From Bacteroidales bacterium (GTDB lineage Bacteria > Bacteroidota > Bacteroidia > Bacteroidales > P3): 63,808 nucleotides of DNA. The notes beneath the pieces were generated by a model. It searched no databases. It worked only from the letters and a program-made list of their open reading frames with translations, and was not told the DNA's origin. Position 1 is the stretch's first letter. Every line of letters begins with the position of its first letter. Below are positions 23,942 through 31,316 of this stretch, piece after piece. The DNA lies in the NCBI GenBank assembly GCA_017645585.1, contig JAGCOF010000019.1, positions 1 to 63,808 of the forward strand, read 5' to 3'. A program made the position numbers and the translations under genes.

Positions 23942-25174
23942 CTACTCAATCACCTCGCGCACATTCAGCGAATCGCGACCGGCCAATGTGTGGTCATCCT
24001 TGATTTCACCATATTTGCCGCCAAAGTTCATGTAGCCGCACTTGAGCTGCATGGCGGTGTCTATCTTAATGTCGGGGTCGTTGAGCATGGCGGTGAGGAT
24101 AACCGTCTTGAAGGTGGAACCGGGCTCGTAGACGTCGCTGACGGCCACATTCCTGTCGCGCACCTCTAGATAGTCGTGCAAAGCCGTATCCACCGCCAAG
24201 TTGACACAAGCCAGCACATAACCCGTCTGCATCTCCATCAATATGGCGCACCCCGCCGATCCGCCATATTGCCGCAATGCTTTACGAAGCGAACTCTCGG
24301 CAATGTCCTGGTAGCGGGTGTCGATGGTACTCACAATGCTGCGGCCATCAATCTTGTTGCGCAGCACCACTGTGTCGATGCGGTCTTCGTCCGTCCGTTG
24401 CGGTACCTCCTTGGTGCCGTGCGGCACGTCGGGCAGCCAAATTCCTTTGGTCAAACGGCGACAATTGAAGAGGCCGTCCTGACCTCGCAGTATGCTGTCA
24501 TAGGCACCCTCCAACCCCGTGTAGGTCATACTCTCGCGCTGGTTCTGGAAGCCTATGGTGTTCTTGGCCATATTGCCGTAGATGTGGGCACGCTCCTGAT
24601 GGATGACACTCTGCCCGTCGACCTGCCTCACCACTCCGCGGCGCCAACCCGGCATAGCGGCAACCTGCATCCACACCGAGTAGGGCACATGGCGCTCCAC
24701 CAGGAAGCAGCGACGCGGTTTTTCCTTGGCACGCTCGGTGGCGATGCGGTCGCGGTAGTATTCGACCGAACGGTAGGGCAGCGCCTCATGCAGCATCCGA
24801 CAGACGCTGTCGAGGTAAAGTGCAAAGCAGGTGTCGGTAATCGGGCCGCTCTCCACAGGAACCCCTTTCCTATCATATTTCACATGCCCGAACTCGTCAT
24901 ACTCCACTTCGTTGTAGAGGTCCAGATAGAGGTCGCACTCCGTCACCGTGGTGGCCAATATCTTGCCGTCGCTGGAGTAGATGTTGCCACGCCGTGCGGG
25001 GTCGGTGCGCAGATCGGCCTCACGCTTCTTGGCACGCTCGCGCCACTCGTCGCCGTGCACCCATTGTATATTGATAATGCCGGCCACGATGGCCACTCCC
25101 ACTCCCAACGTCAGGAGCAGATAGAGCGCCGTCATGCCGCGCGTCATCCGTTTGTCTTTCTTTTCTTCTTTCAT
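23942..25174 (-). CDS. ftsI: FtsI (PBP3) N-terminal part, ends at in-frame TAG
   Basis: The first 410 codons of ftsI: a cytoplasmic start (MKEEKKDKRMTRG), one membrane anchor (15-36), the pedestal domain with RRGNIYSSDGKILA, and the transpeptidase domain up to the catalytic serine motif GSTFK (352-356) and NVREVIE. The next codon, at 23942-23944, is TAG, directly followed by TCG TCC AAT (S-S-N, the second catalytic motif). Family members have Q or K there, so one base change (CAG or AAG to TAG) explains it. TAG serves as the normal stop in fmt, ribH and others here, so a recoded genome is unlikely. Truncation would abolish an essential function. Confidence 0.92.
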   Translation of the reverse strand: MKEEKKDKRMTRGMTALYLLLTLGVGVAIVAGIINIQWVHGDEWRERAKKREADLRTDPARRGNIYSSDGKILATTVTECDLYLDLYNEVEYDEFGHVKYDRKGVPVESGPITDTCFALYLDSVCRMLHEALPYRSVEYYRDRIATERAKEKPRRCFLVERHVPYSVWMQVAAMPGWRRGVVRQVDGQSVIHQERAHIYGNMAKNTIGFQNQRESMTYTGLEGAYDSILRGQDGLFNCRRLTKGIWLPDVPHGTKEVPQRTDEDRIDTVVLRNKIDGRSIVSTIDTRYQDIAESSLRKALRQYGGSAGCAILMEMQTGYVLACVNLAVDTALHDYLEVRDRNVAVSDVYEPGSTFKTVILTAMLNDPDIKIDTAMQLKCGYMNFGGKYGEIKDDHTLAGRDSLNVREVIE

Positions 25175-25195
25175 CTCTTCTCTTACCTATTACCC

Positions 25196-25630
25196 TTACT
25201 CAATTTCATATGGCGGGCCGCTGGTGATGCCCACCCCTGTCTCCTTCAGGTCCTCGGCTATCTGCGACATCTTCACACTCTGCTGATATTGCTTCTGCAT
25301 CTGTATGCGGTGCTCGCGCAGATAGTTGATGCGTTCCTCGGTGGCGGCCTTCTCGCGGCTGTAGTTCTCCACACGGTAGCGGTTGCCCACTATGAGCAGC
25401 AGATAGAAAAGGCACAGCAACACCAACGGTATCTGCTTCAGCACCAGCTTGTCGGCCAGCACATCGCCACCCAGCACCCGTCCGATGCCACGCGCCGCCT
25501 TGTCGCCACGATGGTTCTCCTTGGGCGTTTCCTGCACGACTGCGACTTCGGTCTCTACGGGCTCTTCCTCAACCACCTGAGGTTCCTCGAGCCCCTCTTC
25601 CACTACCTTTTCTCTGAACTTATTTCCCAT
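25196..25630 (-). CDS. ftsL: FtsL-like division protein
   Basis: A 144-residue bitopic protein between rsmH and ftsI, the ftsL position. It has an acidic N-terminal cytoplasmic tail (residues 1-60, rich in E and V), one membrane helix (about 65-83, IPLVLLCLFYLLLIVGNRY) and a periplasmic coiled-coil segment (REKAATEERINYLREHRIQMQKQYQQSV). Sequence conservation in this family is minimal, so the call rests on position, size and topology. It is expected to join FtsQ and a DivIC-type partner in activating FtsW/FtsI. Confidence 0.8.
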   Translation of the reverse strand: MGNKFREKVVEEGLEEPQVVEEEPVETEVAVVQETPKENHRGDKAARGIGRVLGGDVLADKLVLKQIPLVLLCLFYLLLIVGNRYRVENYSREKAATEERINYLREHRIQMQKQYQQSVKMSQIAEDLKETGVGITSGPPYEIE

Positions 25631-25666
25631 CTTTCATTTCTCGTTTTTCATTTCCACTTTCTCCGC
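25630..25666 (-). repeat. Period-7 repeat across the rsmH stop
   Basis: Units ATCTTTC, ATTTCTC, GTTTTTC, ATTTCCA and CTTTCTC cover the ftsL start, the rsmH stop and the last RsmH codons (KVEMKNEK). Confidence 0.55.
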
Positions 25667-26566
25667 CACTCGCAGCATGGCGCTGCGGGCGCGATTGTTC
25701 TCGGCCACCTCCTCGTCGGTGGCGGTGCATTTGCGCACCATACGCATCGGCGACAACGGGTTGCCGTAGAAATCCTTCTCCACCACACCCTCGAAGTTGC
25801 CGCTGCGCATATAGTTCTTCACCAAGCGGTCCTCCAGCGAATGGTAGCTGATCACCACCAGACGGCCGCCCTCCACAAGCAGTTCGCCTGCCTGCTGCAG
25901 CATAGCCTTCAGAGCCTCCAGCTCGCCGTTCACCTCGATGCGCAGCGCCTGGAAAAGCATGGCCAGATACTTGTTCTCCATACCTCGCGGCAGGTGTTTT
26001 GCCACCGCCTCTTTGAGGTCCGAGGTGGTAGCTATCTCTCTCCGCTCACCGTTCTCCGTTCTCCACTTCACGATGGCGCGAGCCATCTGGCGCGCATTAG
26101 GCAACTCGCCATACAGACGCAGCAACCGCGCCAAATCCTCCTCCGAACTGTTGTTCACCAGGTCGGCGCCCGTCACAGGGCTGCGACGATCCATACGAAG
26201 ATCCAACGCCCCGTCGAAGCGGGTCGAAAAGCCGCGTTCGGCCACATCGAACTGATGGCTGCTCACCCCCAGGTCGGCCAACACTCCGTCCACACGGCGC
26301 ACACCGTGCAGACGCAGGAAAGCCTTCAAGTGACTGAAATTCTCGCCGATAAGCGTAAAGCGCGGGTCGTCGATGGCATTGGCGCGAGCGTCCTCGTCCT
26401 GATCGAAGGCATAGAGATGTCCCTCGGGGCTCAACGCAGAAAGGATGGCTCGCGAATGACCGCCGCCGCCGAAGGTCACGTCAACATACGTTCCCTCGGG
26501 GCGAATGGCAAGGCCTTCAACAGCCTCGCTAAGCATCACAGGTGTATGGTACTCATTGGTCATCAT
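25634..26566 (-). CDS. rsmH: 16S rRNA (cytosine(1402)-N4)-methyltransferase RsmH
   Basis: A 310-residue SAM enzyme (formerly MraW) that methylates C1402 of 16S rRNA. It has YHTPVMLSEAVEGL at the N-terminus, the SAM motif DVTFGGGGHSRAIL, the FDQDEDA acidic loop and the VISYHSLEDRLVKNYMR motif. Residues about 165-177 (WRTENGERREIATT) are coded by a 7-bp repeat within the small inserted domain; other members have a short IVxxR-type helix region there. The ATG lies inside the end of mraZ (14-bp overlap). Confidence 0.95.
   Translation of the reverse strand: MMTNEYHTPVMLSEAVEGLAIRPEGTYVDVTFGGGGHSRAILSALSPEGHLYAFDQDEDARANAIDDPRFTLIGENFSHLKAFLRLHGVRRVDGVLADLGVSSHQFDVAERGFSTRFDGALDLRMDRRSPVTGADLVNNSSEEDLARLLRLYGELPNARQMARAIVKWRTENGERREIATTSDLKEAVAKHLPRGMENKYLAMLFQALRIEVNGELEALKAMLQQAGELLVEGGRLVVISYHSLEDRLVKNYMRSGNFEGVVEKDFYGNPLSPMRMVRKCTATDEEVAENNRARSAMLRVAEKVEMKNEK
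26033..26070 (-). repeat. Period-7 repeat inside rsmH
   Basis: Units GCTCACC, GTTCTCC, GTTCTCC, ACTTCAC on the plus strand lie in frame within rsmH and encode VKWRTENGERRE. Two units are identical, the others differ by two or three bases. Confidence 0.7.
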
Positions 26567-27014
26567 CTGCCTTCGACTGACCCAGCAGCTGCTCCGCCCT
26601 CAGGGCAAAGTCGCCGCCGGAAGTGTTCATCTTGTCGTAGGTCTTGCGGTCCCAGAGCTCGATGAACTTGCCGGTCGATTGCAGCACAACCTCTTTGGCA
26701 CCCGCCACCAGGGCCTTCTGCTCGGCAGGCACCAGCAGGCGGTCATTCGAGTCAAGCTCGATGATGTTGCCCTCTGTCAGCTTGCGCAGCAGGTCGCGGT
26801 CCTCGCGGCGGTAAGGATTAAGCTTCTCCTGAAGTTTCTCCGCCTCCTCCCTGAAACTCGCATAAGTCCACAGCTCCAAACACTCGGCATAGATACTCTG
26901 TCGAATCACAAAACGCCCGTCCTCGGTTTCCAACTGCCTCTTCAGCGCAATCGGGAACTTGAAACGGCCGTTCGAATCGACCTTACAGTACTCTTTTCCA
27001 AGTATTAACGCCAT
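26553..27014 (-). CDS. mraZ: Transcriptional regulator MraZ
   Basis: A 153-residue protein of two SpoVT-AbrB-like halves, each with the family's DxxxR motif: DSNGRFKFPIALK (first half) and DSNDRLLVPAEQK (second half). In other bacteria MraZ binds repeats upstream of its own operon and represses the dcw cluster. It is the first gene here and so probably the operon regulator. No obvious TGGGN boxes or full promoter match were found upstream, only a partial TAATTTTA. The stop lies within rsmH. Confidence 0.93.
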   Translation of the reverse strand: MALILGKEYCKVDSNGRFKFPIALKRQLETEDGRFVIRQSIYAECLELWTYASFREEAEKLQEKLNPYRREDRDLLRKLTEGNIIELDSNDRLLVPAEQKALVAGAKEVVLQSTGKFIELWDRKTYDKMNTSGGDFALRAEQLLGQSKADDDQ

Positions 27015-27394
27015 TTTTACCTACTATTTTTCAGGTTGTAAAATTACGAAGAAAATTCCAATTTCTGCCTAAAAATTCCTTTTTTTGTTTTTATTTAACA
27101 TTTTTTGTTGTTCATAACCCTTAACGCAACATTTGAAAAAAAGTTTCATCCAACGCAAACTTTTTTTGTAACAAACAGAAACACAACCCACCTCCAACCA
27201 CCGACCACCGACTACCGGCCACCAACTACCAACCACCAACCTCGGTTGAAAACTTTTTCAGCCTCACCTCCGACCTCCATCCATACCCTATGACAAAAAC
27301 TCGAAGAGAAAAATCAATCATCAATTAAGGTCATTTTTATAGTTTTAAACAATAAAAAGAGCCTCTGCCCGTTATTTATTGAGTAATAAATGAT
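27015..27394. other. Divergent intergenic region, mraZ and surface protein
   Basis: This 380-bp spacer separates the leftward dcw cluster from the rightward surface-protein gene. It should hold both promoters. It is AT-rich on both sides and has a period-7 repeat in the middle (27188-27243). No full TTG-N19-TAnnTTTG match was found for either gene. No gene is seen. Confidence 0.6.
27188..27243. repeat. Period-7 repeat upstream of mraZ
   Basis: Seven or eight 7-bp units of type CAACCAC, CGACCAC, CGACTAC, CGGCCAC, CAACTAC. The complement of the units matches those at 10686-10713. It lies about 170 bp upstream of mraZ and 150 bp upstream of the surface-protein gene. Confidence 0.8.
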
Positions 27395-30142
27395 ATGAAA
27401 AAAGTTATTGCCATCCTTATTGTTCTACACTTGGTCATCTACGCCAACGCGCAGAGCAATCTTTGCCAACGTCCTACCACAGTGGGCAATGACTTTTGGG
27501 TGACCTTCATTCCCAACGGTGACGTAGACCTCGCAAGCCTGTCTCTGCTTGCAACAGGTCCCGATAACGCTACTATAAACGTTGTGAACCCTGTCACTAA
27601 TTGGAGCATAACCGTCCAGCACAATGGCGGTTCAAAGACTTATATACAACTCCCCCAAGTATACCAAATACCCTCGGCTACCGCTTGGAATGTGGGGTAC
27701 CATATTACATCCACCAGCGACATATCACTCTTTGCAAGCAACTATATTTCAGACTCATGGGATTACACCAATATAATTCCCACCTCACGTCTCACAACAC
27801 AATACCTGGTTCAGGATTATCCTAACAACAGCCCCTATTTCGGCGGCATGGCGCTGGTGGCAACCGAGGACAATACCGTGTTCACGATGACACTCCCCTG
27901 CCAAGTTGAAAACTTGTCCCTACCTGCAGGTTCCACCTACACCGTTACCCTTGACGAGGGTGAAACATTGGCACTCTATTGTGGTGCCAACGATGGTTTC
28001 AGCGGGATGATGGTAAGCTCCAACAACAAGCCCTTTGCTCTGTTCCAAGGACATACTTGCGGCCGTGTAGGCACTATAAGTAGCATTTATGGGCGCGACC
28101 ACCTATACGAGCAGGCCATACCGCTGGACTGGTGGGGGATGGAGTTTGTGGTCACAGCCGAACGCGATCGCGTAGAGGGTGACCAAATACGTATCACCGC
28201 AGCAAACGACAACACAATAGTCGACATCGTTTCCTTGGGAAACAATGCCAGCACCACACTCCAAGCTGGACAGACTTACGAATTCCACCTGTTGAGTAGC
28301 TCTGAATCGGCATACATCACATCGACAGAGCCGGTATATGTTTGCAAGTATCTGTTCAGCTACCACATGGGCGGCACCTATGGCGACCCTGCGTCAGTAA
28401 ACATACCGCCTGTGCACAATTGGCTGTGCAACACCACATTCCCCGTACATAACCTTAACAATGACCCCTACAGCTCTGGATTTATCTCCTCAGGAAGACT
28501 TTTTCTCTCTTTGGTAACTTACACCAACATCGTTGGCAGCATGACATTGGACGGCCAACCCATTCCGGCATCCTCTTTCACCACCGTGAATGGCACTCCC
28601 TACAGCTATTGCAGGCGCAATATATCGCAGGGAGCGCACACTCTGGACAATAGCAACGGCTCCTTCTACGCCACGGTGTCGGGCCACGGGGAATGGGTGG
28701 CATTTGCCTTCCTGACAGGCATGTCGCTCGACACCATTGCGGAATATCAATACGACACTATAGACATTTACGATACAGTATGCCAAGGGCATGCCTACAA
28801 TAGCAATGGCTTCAACATCAGCCCAACCCAGACACAACCCGGCACCCTGGAACTATGGCGCTTGTCGGGCATCCACCACTACCACTTGATTTTGACCGTA
28901 CTCTCCAACTCCGAAGCAGATGTCAACGAGGTAATCTTCGAAGGCGACACATTGTCATACAACGGATTGGAGTTGACATATCCCGGCACATACGTCATCC
29001 ACCTAACAGCCGCAAACGGATGCGATTCCCTGGTAAGGCTACATCTGGAATGTGTGCCGCATATTTACTTCACCGACACTACGGTGTACCGCGACACCGT
29101 GTGCATGGGGCTGCCGTATGAGAATTATGGCTTCTCTGTCGACGCGGCGACAACAGCCAACGCCGGGACCCTGGAACTGTGGCGCAACGAACTCGTCGGC
29201 GATACGCTCCACTATTATCACCTGCTGCTGACCATCCTGCCCCACACCGCCATCGATACAGAGGCCGTCATCATTCAGGGCGACACGCTGTTCTTCGCCG
29301 ACACGACGCTGATGGAGGCAGGCGATTACACGTTCACCTTCACGGCGGCCAACGGATGCGACTCTACGGTGACGCTGCATCTGACCTACGCCGTGGCAGG
29401 CATTTCGGCCAGCGCCGACGGCATCTGCCCTGGCGACACACTGACCCTCACAGCCACGGGAACCTATTATTTCCTTTGGGCTGCCGACCCACCCGACCCC
29501 GACCTTGAGGCGCAACAAGGACAGGCCTCGGTCAACGTCAGCCCGCAACAAACGACGACCTACTACCTGCTTGACGCCGAGGGACACACCGTCGCCGAGC
29601 TAATGGTGGGCATCGATAATCCGCCCGTGCTGTGTTTCGAGGTCGAACGGCCTTTTGTCGACTTCGACCATCCGGTGGTCTATTTCACCGATTGTTCCGA
29701 AGGGCACGCCACCTCCATCTGGACTTTCTCCGACGGCGTCACCCTCACAGGAGACAAACCCCGCCGTCAGTTCCACTATCCGCTGCCCGACAGCGTGGTG
29801 GTGACCCTCACCTCGTGCAACAGGTATCTGTGCTGCGTGGACACCACCTTCACCGTGCCGGTGTGTATACGGTCCGTGTGGTTCCCGAACATTTTCACTC
29901 CAGGCCTGGAAACCAACAACCGCTTCGGCTGCACGGCATCGTTCGAGATTGTCGAGTTTGAGCTCTATATCTACAACCGGCAAGGGCTGCTGGTTTACCA
30001 CACCGACGACCCCACCGCCCTATGGGACGGCACGCGCAACGGGACCCCCATGCCCCAGGGGGCCTATGTCTACTATTGGTTCGCGAAAGACGCCTATGAT
30101 TTCCGCCGCAACGGCGCCGGCACGGTCACCCTCCTGCGGTGA
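27395..30142 (+). CDS. T9SS type B surface protein with IgGFc-like domain
   Basis: A 915-residue secreted protein. It has a signal peptide (MKKVIAILIVLHLVIYANAQ), then an IgGFc-binding-like N-terminal region (about 25-440: GNDFWVTFIPN, FALFQGHTCGRVG, LYEQAIPLDWWGMEFVVTA), and two tandem repeats of about 110 residues (from DTVCQGHAYNSNGF and DTVCMGLPYENYGF), each closing with NGCDS(L/T)V. A PKD-like domain follows (DFDHPVVYFTDCSEG), then the gliding-motility-type C-terminal domain (VWFPNIFTP...WDGTRNGTPMPQGAYVYYW...GTVTLLR), which is the type B signal for type IX secretion. It is probably an adhesin at the cell surface. The gene at 31317 is a close architectural paralogue; the two differ in how many middle repeats they have. 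Confidence 0.88.
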   Translation: MKKVIAILIVLHLVIYANAQSNLCQRPTTVGNDFWVTFIPNGDVDLASLSLLATGPDNATINVVNPVTNWSITVQHNGGSKTYIQLPQVYQIPSATAWNVGYHITSTSDISLFASNYISDSWDYTNIIPTSRLTTQYLVQDYPNNSPYFGGMALVATEDNTVFTMTLPCQVENLSLPAGSTYTVTLDEGETLALYCGANDGFSGMMVSSNNKPFALFQGHTCGRVGTISSIYGRDHLYEQAIPLDWWGMEFVVTAERDRVEGDQIRITAANDNTIVDIVSLGNNASTTLQAGQTYEFHLLSSSESAYITSTEPVYVCKYLFSYHMGGTYGDPASVNIPPVHNWLCNTTFPVHNLNNDPYSSGFISSGRLFLSLVTYTNIVGSMTLDGQPIPASSFTTVNGTPYSYCRRNISQGAHTLDNSNGSFYATVSGHGEWVAFAFLTGMSLDTIAEYQYDTIDIYDTVCQGHAYNSNGFNISPTQTQPGTLELWRLSGIHHYHLILTVLSNSEADVNEVIFEGDTLSYNGLELTYPGTYVIHLTAANGCDSLVRLHLECVPHIYFTDTTVYRDTVCMGLPYENYGFSVDAATTANAGTLELWRNELVGDTLHYYHLLLTILPHTAIDTEAVIIQGDTLFFADTTLMEAGDYTFTFTAANGCDSTVTLHLTYAVAGISASADGICPGDTLTLTATGTYYFLWAADPPDPDLEAQQGQASVNVSPQQTTTYYLLDAEGHTVAELMVGIDNPPVLCFEVERPFVDFDHPVVYFTDCSEGHATSIWTFSDGVTLTGDKPRRQFHYPLPDSVVVTLTSCNRYLCCVDTTFTVPVCIRSVWFPNIFTPGLETNNRFGCTASFEIVEFELYIYNRQGLLVYHTDDPTALWDGTRNGTPMPQGAYVYYWFAKDAYDFRRNGAGTVTLLR

Positions 30143-30149
30143 AGAGAAG

Positions 30150-30290
30150 GGGGAGTGAAAGAGGAGTGAGTGAGGAGTGAGAGGGGAGTGAGAGGGACAA
30201 TACCTTTTGTTGCAATTTTTATCAACGAAAAGTATCGTCCCTCTCACTCCTCATTCACTCCCCGTTCACTCCCCCCTCCCCTCACTCCCT
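30150..30290 (+). repeat. Inverted pair of period-11 repeats, likely terminator
   Basis: The left array has units GGGAGTGAAAG, AGGAGTGAGTG, AGGAGTGAGAG, GGGAGTGAGAG. The right array is its complement (CTCTCACTCCT, CATTCACTCCC, CGTTCACTCCC). The inner arms 30183-30212 and 30223-30252 pair at about 27 of 30 positions around a 10-base loop, and pairing continues outward less perfectly. The resulting hairpin, just after the surface-protein stop, could end transcription although it lacks a clean T-run. Confidence 0.75.
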
Positions 30291-30339
30291 CAATTCCTTC
30301 TCACTCAAAAATAATTCTCTCTATTTCAAAAAAATTGCT

Positions 30340-30347
30340 TATCTTTG
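30340..30347 (+). promoter_or_regulatory. -7 box for the gene at 30545
   Basis: TATCTTTG matches the Bacteroidota TAnnTTTG element. No TTG is seen at the proper -33 distance. The resulting leader of about 190 nt would include the perfect inverted repeat at 30420-30470. Confidence 0.5.
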
Positions 30348-30408
30348 CCTTTGGACAACCTCAGGCAAGATCCTGTATAAGTACCTGATAACTACCACTG
30401 TTGTGCGT

Positions 30409-30492
30409 TTGTTGTCCCATTGTTGTCCCATTGTTGTCCCATTTTGAATGGGACAACAATGGGACAACAAGCGTACAATAATAGGACAATAG
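30409..30492 (+). repeat. Period-11 repeat forming a perfect 23-bp hairpin
   Basis: Three units of GTTGTCCCATT are followed by inverted units AATGGGACAAC (two copies) and decayed copies (AAGCGTACAAT, AATAGGACAAT). Positions 30420-30442 and 30448-30470 are perfectly complementary over 23 bases around the loop TTTGA. In the mRNA leader this would be an extremely stable stem. Confidence 0.9.
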
Positions 30493-30544
30493 TGAGAGTC
30501 ATAGCGATGTTAATAATAACCTAACAGATAAGGAGACAATAACC

Positions 30545-31255
30545 ATGAAAAAAGAGAAACCAATGGGGCTGCTGCTCAACGGCAGCATGCGTTCATCAGG
30601 AGTGACCTTCTACCTCAAGAAAGGGCGGATGGTGGCACGTTCGGCACGCTCGATGGAGCGGCGCAGCAACACACGCGAACAATTCATCCAGCGGCAGCGC
30701 ATGCGCAACACCGTTTCGCTGTGGCAGTCGCTCAAGTGGTGCAAGCCCATGTTCACCGAACACACGACAGCCTATTGGGGCTTCCTGTCGCTGGCCGCGA
30801 GGATGCCGGCGGTGTACACAACCAAAAATATGGTCTATGCCTCGTTGCTGATGCCGGGGATACCGGTGAGCGACGGCACCCTGCCGCCGGTGGGGCAGTG
30901 GCTCGACGAGGTGGACGGCGTTCCGGCGCTGCTCACCGACCTCACGGCCGACCGGCTGCACAACGGCGACCAGCTGCGCTTCTTCACCGCCACACAGCAA
31001 ATCCACACCGACACGCCGATGGTGCTCTTCGGGGTGCGCAACGTGGAGGTGGCGGAGATGGTAGAGGTGGAGGGCAAGATGGCGTTGGTGGGCGACGACT
31101 TTGCCGACGATATGAAGGGGTGGGCTCTGGTGCACGTTTCCGGCAAGCGTTGCTCGCCGCAACAGATTGTCACCCGCAGCACCTACTACCAGCAATTCAC
31201 CACCGAGGAGGCCCTACAGCGGGCTGCCAAGTCCTACGGCGGCCTCACACGGTAG
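30545..31255 (+). CDS. Conserved Bacteroidales protein of unknown function
   Basis: A 236-residue soluble protein with no signal peptide or membrane segment. The N-terminus is basic (GSMRSSGVTFYLKKGRMVARSARSMERRSNTREQFIQRQRMRNTVSLW) and resembles a group of small Bacteroidales proteins (DUF6266-like) whose first 60 residues include a G-x-TFY-x(5)-G-R-x-x-A-R-S pattern and a QRxRMxN helix. This likeness is from memory and no function is known. It lies between two paralogous surface-protein genes on the same strand and ends 62 bp before the second. It might be co-transcribed with that gene, but a role in T9SS export is only a guess. Confidence 0.6.
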   Translation: MKKEKPMGLLLNGSMRSSGVTFYLKKGRMVARSARSMERRSNTREQFIQRQRMRNTVSLWQSLKWCKPMFTEHTTAYWGFLSLAARMPAVYTTKNMVYASLLMPGIPVSDGTLPPVGQWLDEVDGVPALLTDLTADRLHNGDQLRFFTATQQIHTDTPMVLFGVRNVEVAEMVEVEGKMALVGDDFADDMKGWALVHVSGKRCSPQQIVTRSTYYQQFTTEEALQRAAKSYGGLTR

Positions 31256-31316
31256 TGCGCTCGCGCACAATAAAAAGGCAAGTCGGACGTTATTCCGCCG
31301 AACAACCCGTTGGATA

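Larger units (their letters stand above)
30143..30544. other. Spacer with two large inverted-repeat structures
   Basis: No gene is seen. The spacer holds the inverted period-11 array (30150-30290), a promoter-like TATCTTTG box (30340-30347), then the inverted period-11 array at 30409-30492 in the presumed leader of the next gene, and an AT-rich stretch before the ATG at 30545. Confidence 0.65.

Noticed and set aside
23942-23944. Genome-wide TAG recoding as explanation for the ftsI stop
   Set aside because: Several normal genes here end in TAG at the expected length (ribH, fmt, the putative endonuclease, a methyltransferase and the 236-residue protein).
24176-26665. 829-codon plus-strand frame opposite ftsI, ftsL and rsmH
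   Set aside because: It spans several real genes in antisense and has an H/R/Q-rich composition typical of shadow frames.
31167-31316. Upstream extension (50 codons) of the second T9SS type B protein
   Set aside because: It overlaps the previous gene, is P/S/R-rich and would bury the signal peptide; GTG at 31317 is a better start.
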